Origin: Schizochytrium sp. TIO01
Lineage: Eukaryota > Sar > Bigyra > Thraustochytrida > Thraustochytriidae
Assembly (NCBI GenBank): GCA_004764695.1
Contig: SMSO01000036.1
Coordinates: 702,001 to 766,000, forward strand
Direction: 5' to 3'
DNA length: 64,000 bases
In this document: positions 36,004 through 45,725 of the stretch, one piece after another
How the letters are laid out: the number at the start of each line of letters is the position of its first letter
Numbering within the stretch: the stretch's first letter is position 1
Notes under the pieces: generated by a model
Told to the model about the DNA's origin: nothing
The model's database searches: none
The model's input: only the letters and a program-made list of their open reading frames with translations
Program-made: the position numbers and the translations under genes

Positions 36004-37622
36004 CTTGCTGCTGCTTGCGGTTGCTGACAACGAAAGCGGAGGCGAGTAGTTCTCTGATTGTTTGCAGCTCTTCTCCTCTCCTGCCTTCTCCTTAGCCTTC
36101 GTTAGCCTCCTCGGTGCCACTCATTCGCTTAAAGCACTATTCTTCACTTGTGAGGGCAATTACTCGACTTACGAGAAGGTATACTGCACTTGCCTCAAGA
36201 TTTATACCTACTTGTACAAGTGAAACAAACTTTGGCGCATTAGCTCGAGGGGCAGAGGAGAAAAGAGAATAAAAGAGCTTTTTAAACAAGAACAAACTGA
36301 AGTCTTTACAGATAGCTACAGTAAACTAATAGAAAACATACGCAGTGGGGAAGAGGGGGAGAGACTAAGACCTGGCTATACAGTCACTAAGGGTAAATCG
36401 CTACCTTAGCATAGGTTAATGAAGAGATAGAGAGAAGGGAAGTATTAGTGTTTAAGATAGGAAGCATTATCAGAGCGACGAACCACTCATTTAGGGAAAG
36501 TAAAGAACAGCCTTAAAGTTTATCTCGTAAAAATATGGTCCATCATAAGTAAACATCCCTCAACTGTATTATAGAAGGTACCTTAAAGTGGTTGAAAGGC
36601 TCGCGTCCACGAATTTGAGTTGTATATACCTTAAGTAATCATCATAACCATAGAGCTTCATTAAGGTGGCAGACTGAGTCGGAAGAACACTCAATACTTT
36701 TCAGTGATGAAAGGAGACAGTGGCTACTCTCGGATTTACTCCAAATCCCAAGTATTTAATATAGACACAAAAACTAAGTTATTTGATTATTACAATATGA
36801 AGAACTCTTATTTCGGGTAAATTGATAATGAGAGGCGGTAGAAGTAGAACATGAGGAAATGAATATGATCACTACCAGTAGGTGGAAAGAGGTAGGAGAC
36901 GTAAAGGCAGGTAGTAGTAAATGGACTTAGCACTTGAGAGATCCGTTGATGGCGAAGGTGCACACCGTAGCAAGGGTTGAAACTGCGAGGTTGCAGAGTT
37001 GAGAATGCAAAAAGAAAAAAGGTTCGCTCGAGAAAGAATACTTTGATATGTTTTTCCAGTTCATAAAGAGATACTTGGGAAATTCGCTTGAGGGCAGAGT
37101 TATAAATCGAATATTATATTGATGAAACAAACGCATACGTGCACGCGCTGTAGAACAAAGGAGGCTCTTGCTAGGTACTTTAAAAAAAACAAAAAAAACA
37201 TCTCAAGTTCTACCGTTCTCGTGTAAAATACTGACGCAGGTCCTATCTGCAAGTTTGCCCCATATCTGTGTACTTCAGGTTTTTGGCGGGTGCCTACAAA
37301 ACAGCAGCACTAAAAACTGCGACGGCTGCGTAGGCTGTGCAGCCTGTGTAGGCGCGTGTTCTGCAACAGCTAGCGAGCGCTTTACCAGTGAATGCAATTG
37401 AAGAAAGCTCTCGGGGGATTAAACCTTGGTGTTATCACTGTAAACAAATCTGCATTAGCACCCATTTCTTGTAATTCACAATTTGAGCTTTAGTGCAACC
37501 TCCCTCCATCTGAGTTTCGAAGGCTTGCGAGGGATCAGCGGCGCAGCCTCTACGGCTTTACACCATCGTGAAAACATCTTGGCAGCAACAATAAAATCTC
37601 TAAAAAAAAAAGTATAGCTAAT
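36004..37622. promoter_or_regulatory. Divergent intergenic region RPS14 / CFAP251
   Basis: About 1.6 kb that must contain the upstream regions of both genes. The first 120 bases carry the RPS14 leader, pyrimidine-rich on the coding strand's complement. 36,250-37,150 is AT-rich with no recognised element. 37,230-37,400 is GC-richer, and one frame gives closely spaced cysteines, judged accidental. I cannot define a TATA box or initiator with confidence. Confidence 0.4.
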
Positions 37623-40600
37623 ATGGAGCCGGACTTCGAAAACCAAGGCGAAATGCACTCCAGCGACGTTGATGATATGGACCACCATGGGCAGGCTTTG
37701 GTAAGTTATTCATTAGTATATGATCATGCACTTTCCCGGCAAGTACTAACTAGCAAATTCTCTTGTGAATGGGAATCGCTTCAATTTGACTCAAAACTTC
37801 AATTCCAAAATTCTGTTTCTTCTTTGAAAACCTTGCCCTAACAGATGCTGCGATGGAGCTTTGGTCTTAATAAAGACGTTCGAGGAGGCGTACACAACCT
37901 TTCTGATGACAATCGTAACGTAAGTTCAATTTCTCACATTATAAGCTTGCACGTGGATCCAACAAGAGACTAATCTTTGCATAAACTTAACAGGTTGTAT
38001 TCTATGTGAGTGCACATACCGGAGTACTCTATGATTACGTACACCGAAGGCAAACACTTCTCCAGGGTCACTGCAATCCAATTACAAGCTGTGCTGTAAG
38101 TGCCGATAAGCGCTGGATTGTGACAGCTGACGCAGGATCTGATTCCATGGTTGTAGTATGGGACTCATACTCTGGTACACCAATTAAAACCATCTTTACA
38201 CCTCATGCAAATGGAGTTACAGCAGTTGATCTTTCACCTGATGCAATGCTCATTGCCACACTCGGTGAGACCAGTGCTGGCTTGCAGGAAGTTTCTGTGT
38301 GGGAGTGGACGGTAGATCATGATGGAGCACTCTACACTCGAGCATGCCCAACTGCACCTGTAGAACCGCAAACCTCTCCATCTACAGGTAGCCCAGCTTC
38401 CACTCCAAAATCCTCTGCCCGCAGTAGTAATCACACAGACACGAGTAAGAACCGAATTCCAAGCAAATACACCTACACCAGCATCCAATTTAATGGCGGA
38501 GATGTTCACGAATTTATTACAACCTCCCCACAGCGTGTAACATTTTGGTCGTGGGCAGCTCACAAACTTGAGTTTCGGACACCAGCCCCTCTTGAGGTAG
38601 CTGACTTTGGAGCGAAGATCGGTGATTTCACCCATAGTATCTTTCTTTACCCCACTCATAGCAAGCACAGCGGCCCAGCCCGAGCAGTGTCCGGCACTAC
38701 CGAAGGCAACCTGGTCTTGTGGGAAGTCATTTCTGGTGCTGATGGTGCAAGTGTAGCTAAGGACAATGACGCCTTCGTTGATGAGCTAACCATCGAGACA
38801 AAAACAACCACAATGTCTGATATGCCTGCCCGCGTTGGTGTCAAGGTCGTCAAGCTCAACCGTAATGGTGGGATTCCATTCATGACCATGTGTGATGACC
38901 TTTTAGTTGTTTGCGGGACGGACGAGAGTGTGCGCTTTTACGATATGGATTTCCGCATCGTTGCATGGTACGAAGATCTTGAAGCAGGACCAATCAATAG
39001 CGTTTCATTTGCAAATACATCACAACTTCATTACATAGATGTCCCAGTAAATGAGGCATCTCAAGCGGCTGTTGCGGACCAACCTCAGATGGGAGATTCC
39101 GGTAGTGTGCCTGGACCTCCAAACTCTCGCCGCAAAAGTATCAAGCATGGCCTTCCAGACTTTGTTGTTGGTTCAACAAGAGCCTTGCTTGTTGGTGTTG
39201 ATGCAGCGATTTTTGACGAACCCTCCTCTGATAACCGTCATGGAACTCTATTACTTCAAGGATTTGATGGTGATATTGCAGCTCTTTGTACACACCCAAT
39301 GGAATCATATTTTGTAGCTGTCTCCAAGAATGGTGTCTTACAGGGGTGGGACTATGAGGAACACCGCTTAGAAATTGTGAAGGTTTTGCATCCGGATGAC
39401 AATCCATCATGTCTTGCCTTTTCCCCAGATGGTGCATTTTTAGCGGTGGGATTCGCCAATGGCATGGTCCGTCTTCTTCGCTGGGGGACCACGCATGATC
39501 TGGCAGAAGTGGCATGTTTTCAAATTTGCCATGGCATCGGTCTCACGAAGATCAAGTTCTCTCTCGACGGTCGCTTCTTGGGAGTCGCTGATCTTGAAAA
39601 CGCTGTAGGAATCTATCGATTTATCGCTAGTGATGTAGTTAGCGCTAATGGGCAGGCCTTCACAAGCGTGGATCACATGCGAGTTAATCGAGGCAAACGT
39701 AAAGGCGAGGCTGGGCCTGGGCTTGAACCTGGTGATGGAAGTGAGCCTCGAAATGGTTGGACATACCTTGGTCGCTACATTAGTCACACCGCCCCAGTGA
39801 CATGTTTAACGTTTGGTCTTTCTGCAGAGGGCAACAATCGTTTCTTTTCAACTGCTTGTGATGGCACGCTAGTTGAATATGACCTCGACAAAAGCTCTGT
39901 GGTAGATGGAATTCAGCTTGTAGCCGACCCAGCAATTATTGAGCAAGGAAATGCATATGCAACCTGCTGTGTCGTGCAGGCTGCTACGCGCGAATCACGA
40001 GAAGATACTGTAATATGCTCAAACTCAGCCTACAAACTTAAGGTTTTCAACTCAAGCACATATGGCTGCCGAAAGACAACTCTTGGGCCTACTTTTGGAG
40101 GACCCATCACAAATATGGAGGTTCTTGGTCGAAAAGTTGGCAGCAGGGAACGTGATGTCACTTTGAATTACCTTGCCTATACTACTGATGAAAAGGTTAT
40201 TGGCTTAGTGAAGATGCCTTTGGATGGTAATCCTTTTAAAAGTATGGGACTTATCGCTCACCCTGGTGAAATTTCTGGATTTGCAGTCTCGTTTGACGGA
40301 CGGTTTTTGATCACTGCTGGCGGATCGGATATGGCAATTAACCTGTGGACAGTCAATACAGCAGCTCTTGACGTTGCTGCAATGTCGTCTGGGAACATCC
40401 CTTCCGTAACAGGAGTACCAAAATCCCTCCTACCTTATATGCCTCTGCTTGACCCTACCTCGTATCCACCGGGAGAGCGGAGCGCCGTCTATGAAGATAT
40501 TGTCGATTTCTTCTACTATGCTCAAATTCGTTGTCAAGGTGAGGAAACTACCTCGCCTCGACGGGCAGAAGGCACTATTCCGCTTCATGAGATCTCAAAC

Positions 40601-41041
40601 TTTATGCGTGCTCTTAGCTTCTACCCGACAGAACAACAGATCGAGGATATGTGTTCAGAGATTCGCTACTCCGATTTCGTCAACAGCGCACAGACTAAGG
40701 ATCGTATCAATTTGGAGGATCTGGTTCGACTTTATCTTAATCATCGTCCGGTTGTTGGTCCAACCCTTGATGAGATTCAGGCCGCCTTTGCAACCATTGA
40801 AGCTGCGCAGCCTCAGGATTCCATTTCTACTAAACTGAATTGGAACGCTTTGCAAAGTTACTTGGCCGATTACGCAGAGACGATGCCTTCAACAGAGCTT
40901 CAGAGTTACCTAACAATGCTGATTGGACGTTCGGCAGTAGAAGCCCTAAAGCCATCTTCAAAAATCACTCCAGAACAGTTTTGCTCTGAAGTTTTGGGAC
41001 TGTTTGAAAATCGCATCGAAGATCTTGAAACGTATTCTTAG
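37623..41041 (+). CDS. CFAP251: Cilia- and flagella-associated protein 251 (CFAP251/WDR66), three exons
   Basis: Exons 37,623-37,700, 37,845-37,919 and 37,994-41,041 join to a protein of about 1,066 residues. Both introns are phase 0 with GT-AG ends. Joining exons 2 and 3 restores the family start of the propeller region: LRWSFGLNKDVRGGVHNLSD, then VVFYVSAHTGVLYDY, then LLQGHCNPITS. WD40 repeats fill residues 55 to about 860, as tandem beta-propellers (VVVWD, LVLWEV, INLWTV strands). The C-terminal part (about 880-1,060) is the EF-hand-like region of this family, with YPTEQQIEDM and LVRLYLNHRPV. CFAP251 belongs to the calmodulin- and spoke-associated complex at the base of radial spoke 3 in motile axonemes, so the organism should have a flagellated stage. 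A model starting inside exon 3 would lose the conserved N-terminus. Confidence 0.9.
37701..37844 (+). other. CFAP251 intron 1
   Basis: 144 bases, starting GTAAGT and ending CTAACAG. Phase 0, between codons for Leu26 and Met27. Confidence 0.85.
37920..37993 (+). other. CFAP251 intron 2
   Basis: 74 bases, starting GTAAGT and ending CTTAACAG. Phase 0. The repeated TAACAG acceptor in both introns suggests the local branch/acceptor consensus. Confidence 0.88.
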
Positions 41042-41736
41042 GCGTTTGTTTCCTCACGCCATTTCTCACATCTTGTGATTTCCATTCGTGTTTTTGCTTG
41101 CTACCCAACTGCATGTTACGATCCACGTCACCAATCCAATTCTTTCACTTCTGCAAGTACCAGTGACACATTGTAGATACAGTCTGTTTCATATTACTAG
41201 CCCACTAAAATCGCCAGCTCTATACGCCATAGGAATACTTAGGAAAAAAACAACAACATATACAAATTCTCTTCATCCTCTCGACCAACTCTGACTGTCC
41301 TTCCTCCCTCCCTGCATTGGTCCACAAACCAAGTACAATATTGTCATTTATCACCAACGGCACGCATTTATCCGGCGCAGTCCAGCGCCGATATCTGACA
41401 CCTTTTACTAAGCTGGTTCATCGTTCCTTTGTAAGATCTATTTTCTAGGCTAGGATCTCACCTTAAGAGGGGGATAGCTGGCTGCTAGCAGTGAGAGTAG
41501 AAGTAAATACTAATAGAAAGATACGAAATAAAACGGGAAAGAAAGAGGAGAGAACTCCAAAGAAGTATCCATGCAAACCCAAATCTGTCCCGCGAAGATT
41601 TTGCGGGCGAGGTTCTGAGCTGAGGCTCGAAGGAAGGCAGTCATAAATCGTGAGCGAGGTTTGTGTGCAAGGTTCAAGAGATATTTTAGGGTCGCTGTAG
41701 GGTAGATAGCTGGGCAGAAGTAAACTTGGGGGAAAG
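41042..41736. other. Intergenic region CFAP251 / carboxypeptidase
   Basis: About 0.7 kb holding the CFAP251 3' end and the carboxypeptidase 5' region. The pyrimidine-rich stretch at 41,270-41,330 and the sequence around 41,460-41,730 give open frames on the minus strand only, with no recognised product. Confidence 0.5.
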
Positions 41737-43377
41737 ATGGTGCTCGTAAAGCTGACAAACCGGGTTTCGGCCTTGCTTATTCTGGTGATCACGCTCCTTG
41801 CGTGCGCCAATTTGGGATATGCCGAAGACGTAGATTGCATCGAAAAGTATAAAGATGAATCTGCGTGTAATGCTGATAGCTCTTGTGTGTGGTGCAAGGC
41901 TAAGGCGATTCCTTCTGAATGCCTCACCCTGGATCAATCAAAGATGGTGCCGCCTGGTGTTTTCATCTGTGACTCTAAGAGCTCTGAGGAAGACAAGTCT
42001 TCGAGCTCTTCCTCTACAAAGGGATTTCTCGACGTCAAACGAGATACCAGCCGTCTCAAGAGCTCTTTCCGTAAACCCAGCAGTGGTGTTCGTATGGAGC
42101 GTAGTCTCAAGATCGCCGAAGACTTCTGCGACCCTTCTGTTCGTCAGGTGACAGGTTACTTCCGCCTGCCAGAGGCCAACAAACACTACTTCTTCTGGTT
42201 CTTCGAAAGTCGCAACGACCCTGCTAACGACCCAGTGATCCTCTGGCTTACTGGTGGTCCAGGGTGCTCTTCTTCGCTCGCTCTTCTTGTAGAAAATGGT
42301 CCCTGCAAGGTCAACAGTGATGGAACAGGCACCGTCATCAACCCTTACTCTTGGAACGCAAACGCATCTGTCATCTTCGTCGACAGCCCTCCTGGCACTG
42401 GCTGGTCGTATGGCACCCCAGACTTTTCTGAGAAAAAAGTGGGTCAGGATCTCAATCTATTCTTGCGTGAGTTCTTTGAGAAGTACAGCAGCTTTGCTGA
42501 CCGTGACTTTTACATCTTCGCGGAGAGCTATGGTGGAAAGTGGGCTCCGCACACAGCATCTGCGGTGAACGATGCAAACAAGGTCCTCAGCGCTGGTGAG
42601 AAGCCCATTAACCTGAAGGGTGTTGGCATTGGCAATGGTCTTACCAACCCGGAGGAGCAGGTCCGCTGGTACGCCGATATGGCGTATAACAGTGGCACCG
42701 CCCCGTCTCGTATTGGTAAGACTGAGTACACTTTGTTAAAGAATGTAGCAACCCCTGTGGCATATGCTGCTACCAAAGCGTGCAACACCATTGGAACCTT
42801 CCCTATATGCCAAGCTGCCCAAGAAGCTTGGACAATGGGTCTGATGCTTCCTTTTGCTGCCACTGGATACAACCACTATGACATGCGCATTAAGTGTGAG
42901 GTGCCAGGTTTGTGCTACAATTTTACCTCTGTCTCGGACTTTCTCAATCGCGAAGATGTGCAGGAGGCTTTGGGTGTTGATAAAGCTTGGACAGAATGTG
43001 ATCGCACTACTGCACTAGAGTTTGCTGGCCAAGAAATGCGTAATGTGGACTACTTAATCCCGCAGCTCTTAGAGGATGGCATTAATGTTATGCTTTACGC
43101 TGGTGACTGTGACTACATCTGCAATTGGATTGGCAACAAAGCCTGGGCTGTTAAAATGGAATGGCCTGGTCGTGACAACTTTGCAAATGCTGTAGATAAC
43201 GACTACATGTTTGAGGGAAAGTCTGTTGGCAAGATCCGTTCTTACCGCGCGGCTGATGGTCAGGGCGCATTTAGCTTCCTTCAAATTCATGAAGCAGGCC
43301 ACATGGTGCCCCTCGATCAGCCTGAGGTAGCACTGCACATGGTGCGCGAATTCACTCTTCCCGCAAACAGCAAGTAA
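41737..43377 (+). CDS. Secreted serine carboxypeptidase (peptidase S10) with N-terminal PSI-like module
   Basis: 546 residues. A signal peptide (about 1-29, hydrophobic core ALLILVITLLACA) precedes a short cysteine-rich module (about 32-80, with CNADSSCVWC) resembling a PSI/plexin-type domain. A serine-rich linker follows, then a full S10 carboxypeptidase. The catalytic triad reads as Ser264 in ESYGG, Asp459 in GDCDYICNW and His522 in EAGHMVPLDQP. The substrate-carboxylate site WLTGGPGCSS is also present. Family members remove C-terminal amino acids at acid pH in vacuoles, lysosomes or outside the cell. The catalytic part resembles carboxypeptidase Y more than the plant two-chain enzymes. It is a single exon, and the start puts the signal peptide at the N-terminus. 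The PSI-like assignment rests on cysteine spacing alone. Confidence 0.93.
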   Translation: MVLVKLTNRVSALLILVITLLACANLGYAEDVDCIEKYKDESACNADSSCVWCKAKAIPSECLTLDQSKMVPPGVFICDSKSSEEDKSSSSSSTKGFLDVKRDTSRLKSSFRKPSSGVRMERSLKIAEDFCDPSVRQVTGYFRLPEANKHYFFWFFESRNDPANDPVILWLTGGPGCSSSLALLVENGPCKVNSDGTGTVINPYSWNANASVIFVDSPPGTGWSYGTPDFSEKKVGQDLNLFLREFFEKYSSFADRDFYIFAESYGGKWAPHTASAVNDANKVLSAGEKPINLKGVGIGNGLTNPEEQVRWYADMAYNSGTAPSRIGKTEYTLLKNVATPVAYAATKACNTIGTFPICQAAQEAWTMGLMLPFAATGYNHYDMRIKCEVPGLCYNFTSVSDFLNREDVQEALGVDKAWTECDRTTALEFAGQEMRNVDYLIPQLLEDGINVMLYAGDCDYICNWIGNKAWAVKMEWPGRDNFANAVDNDYMFEGKSVGKIRSYRAADGQGAFSFLQIHEAGHMVPLDQPEVALHMVREFTLPANSK

Positions 43378-43980
43378 ACAGAATCAGGTTCAGTCTTAGT
43401 TGTAAAACATACATGCTATCCTAGTTCCCGTGAGCTGGTGCCATTTACGCCAACTGCCAAGAGCTCATATCCCACTTTTCTTCTTTACAAATCATTTTCT
43501 AGTGTTGTGCTTGATACGCATGCTTGCAGGCATTTTGCCAGGACAGATTAACATATAATCATCATTTCCTCTTTGTTTCCTTTCCCCGTTCCCCTTCCGA
43601 AGGTCTTCCCGGTCTCCTTTTTAGGGAGGCATAGTAGAAAGAAAATAGAAATAAGTTACTTATATCTATCTACGTTCTTTATGACATTATCATTTTGGTT
43701 CTTGTTCTGTAATAATTCAGGCTCTGTGATTTGCGGATTTGTTTTTGGGTACTGCTACTACTAGTAGTATTACTACTACTATTACTACTACTACTACTAC
43801 AGTAGTATAATATAGCGACCTATCAGTAGTAACTACGTAAAAATGGGGAAAAAAATTTAACGTGAAGGCAGGGTATCTACTGATGATCGACTTTAAAAAA
43901 TAAAATCAGAACAATGTCAAAAGACTAAGAGAAGCTTTGCTGATGCCAAACAAAGCTCGATTCTTGGGCGTTCAACGATA
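43378..43980. other. Intergenic region carboxypeptidase / sulfotransferase
   Basis: About 0.6 kb, AT-rich. It holds the carboxypeptidase 3' end, the ACT triplet repeat at 43,751 and the upstream region of the sulfotransferase. No other feature seen. Confidence 0.55.
43751..43808. repeat. (ACT)n/(AGT)n self-complementary triplet repeat
   Basis: ACT units flank two AGT switches (ACTACTAGTAGT and the final CAGTAGTA), so parts of the array are self-complementary and could fold. Confidence 0.85.
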
Positions 43981-44187
43981 ATGTCCGAATCCAATGATGC
44001 TCGGAATGCCCATAGACCTCCGTGGAGATCTCCTGCTCGAACTCCGCTGCTCGTGTTGAGTCTTTTGTGCATTTTGGCGATTGTAGCAACACAAACTCTA
44101 ACCATGGATGGCCAGTGCTTTAGCGACACTTGGAGAACCTTTGCAGAGCGAGTCTGCAATTCATTTGAACGTGCAAAAGATTATTAA
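43981..44187 (+). CDS. Probable N-terminal membrane anchor of the sulfotransferase (separate frame)
   Basis: A 68-residue frame overlapping the start of the sulfotransferase frame. It has a basic, Pro-rich head (1-21) and one strong hydrophobic helix (about 22-42, LLVLSLLCILAIVATQTL), the layout of a Golgi type II anchor. It ends with a stop 80 bases inside the downstream frame. The simplest reading is that this is the true N-terminus of the enzyme at 44,108, separated by a +1 change of frame: a sequencing or assembly indel, a real frameshift, or an unrecognised intron of length 3n+1. I found no convincing GT-AG pair that keeps the anchor. It could also be a short independent protein. Confidence 0.5.
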   Translation: MSESNDARNAHRPPWRSPARTPLLVLSLLCILAIVATQTLTMDGQCFSDTWRTFAERVCNSFERAKDY

Positions 44188-45400
44188 TACCTTAGACACA
44201 ATTGACGCGACATGCAAAGAAACCTCAAAGATCTCTGAAGTTGACCAAGACCCGTGTTATTCTCCGGCGTTGCGGACAGAGATTCGTCGCTGCAATTGCA
44301 GGTCTTCTATGCTCGAGGCTAACTCGGTGACCTACATGATTGATGTGAAAACTCCGCAGTTCTCGAGTGTTGAGCGCGTTAGTCTTGATGAAGAGACGAT
44401 CGCAAACCGTTTGATGATTTCCTTTATTCACATCAACAAGGCTGGAGGATCCACAATTAAAAAGGATGTTATCTTCCCTTCTTTAGCTGAGCATAAATGG
44501 GACGGAGCAGGACTTGGCACCTTTAGAGGCTGGCAGAGCTTGGGAAATCCGTGGAACTCAAGACGTTCTCTTTCTTATATGAACAGCATAAATGCATCCG
44601 CAGGAGATGAGAAGGGGATGACTATTGAAGAACAGGGTCTTGGAGGAAGGCGTTCTCTTGTTAGTGGCCATGATACCTCTGGATTTGGAGGAAATGAGTT
44701 CTTCGGCGACGGCGGGTCAGAGCCTTTGTACATTCGATGCGGAAAACTACAACCAAACCCGAAGAATTCGTTTGAAGCGGAGAATCGCGAAAGCGGTTGC
44801 CCATTGCGCGCAATCTGGGGCAGTATGACAATGGGACTCTGCGACCATTTCCCCGGACGTCCCTGTTCGTACCTAGTGATCCTGAGAGATCCCTTAGAGC
44901 GAGCTATCAGTAACTATAATTATGTCTGCATCCAGGGCGCAGAAGGGCGTAAGAAATGGAGACCAGATTGGCGTAAGCAAGGTTTTTGCCCATTGGACAT
45001 TCGCGAGTTCTTCGAGGTGGGTCTTGGCGAACCCAACTTTCTACTTTGGCGACTAACACGTGGTTGTGACACGGGGTGTGGAGCTCAGGCTGCCATTAAA
45101 AACCTTGCACATCCATGCACACGATTTCTTCTTCTCGAAGAGCTTCAAGATGGTTTGCTTCATCTCGAGCAAGAACTTGGTTCTGCCTATGGTACAGCCC
45201 TTCGCACAGTTCGTGAGACCCATGCTACTGCAAATGCAGCAAAATATGGAGCTCGTATTGAAACGCAGCTGGCAAATGAGACACTAATGGAATACCTTCG
45301 CGAGCGTCTCAAAGATGACATCATAATTTATGAAGCTGCGAAGAAACTCTATAAGGAGCAGTGGAACCAGCCATTGCAATCCTGTAACTCTTTCATGTAA
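44108..45400 (+). CDS. Sulfotransferase-family protein
   Basis: 430 residues from the first ATG in this frame. Two signatures of PAPS-dependent sulfotransferases are visible: a 5'-phosphosulfate loop, FIHINKAGGSTIKK (106-119), and a 3'-phosphate site, YLVILRDPLERAISNY (about 255-270), with the usual Arg and Ser. Golgi carbohydrate sulfotransferases of the heparan/chondroitin type share this F-x-H-I-x-K-x-G-G pattern. An even number of cysteines in the N-terminal third fits a lumenal enzyme. The acceptor is not predictable. The first 30 residues look non-native, because a type II anchor sits just upstream in another frame. It is convergent with PWP1. Confidence 0.75.
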   Translation: MASALATLGEPLQSESAIHLNVQKIINTLDTIDATCKETSKISEVDQDPCYSPALRTEIRRCNCRSSMLEANSVTYMIDVKTPQFSSVERVSLDEETIANRLMISFIHINKAGGSTIKKDVIFPSLAEHKWDGAGLGTFRGWQSLGNPWNSRRSLSYMNSINASAGDEKGMTIEEQGLGGRRSLVSGHDTSGFGGNEFFGDGGSEPLYIRCGKLQPNPKNSFEAENRESGCPLRAIWGSMTMGLCDHFPGRPCSYLVILRDPLERAISNYNYVCIQGAEGRKKWRPDWRKQGFCPLDIREFFEVGLGEPNFLLWRLTRGCDTGCGAQAAIKNLAHPCTRFLLLEELQDGLLHLEQELGSAYGTALRTVRETHATANAAKYGARIETQLANETLMEYLRERLKDDIIIYEAAKKLYKEQWNQPLQSCNSFM

Positions 45401-45725
45401 CTAAAGAATCACCCTATTTGACTTCTGTTTTCCCACAGTAGTTTCATAAGCAAAACCAAAAGGTCTTTCACCATTATATTTTGATTTTGAAGTGAGCGAA
45501 GTGCTTTAGGATCGGTAAACCAGAAAATAGTACTAGTAACTTTTATCAAAGGAAATATTCAGAATCGACAAGGAGAGGCGCGCATGGTTGGTTGCAAGGC
45601 ACAGAGGATCAGGTCTCATTGAAGTTGCTATGATGGAAGTGAGTAGATTGGAGCTACGATCCGTTGACTTGATGGAAGTTGATGCACACAAATTTAGAGT
45701 CGTGGCGTAATAGTGTTTGTTTTAT
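45401..45725. other. Convergent intergenic region sulfotransferase / PWP1
   Basis: 325 bases between two gene ends facing each other. Nothing beyond presumed 3' ends is seen. Confidence 0.6.

Noticed and set aside
35491-36027. 178-residue Gly-rich frame antisense to RPS14
   Set aside because: It is a by-product of the G/C-ending codons of RPS14, which is certain by homology on the other strand.
36003-36120. Longer N-terminus for RPS14 starting at 36,120
   Set aside because: The extra 39 codons are not part of the family; the start at 36,003 gives the standard 151-residue protein.
37307-37401. Closely spaced cysteines like a 4Fe-4S ferredoxin motif in a short frame
   Set aside because: It comes from a local TGY-rich repeat-like stretch, has no ferredoxin fold context, and lies in the upstream region of CFAP251.
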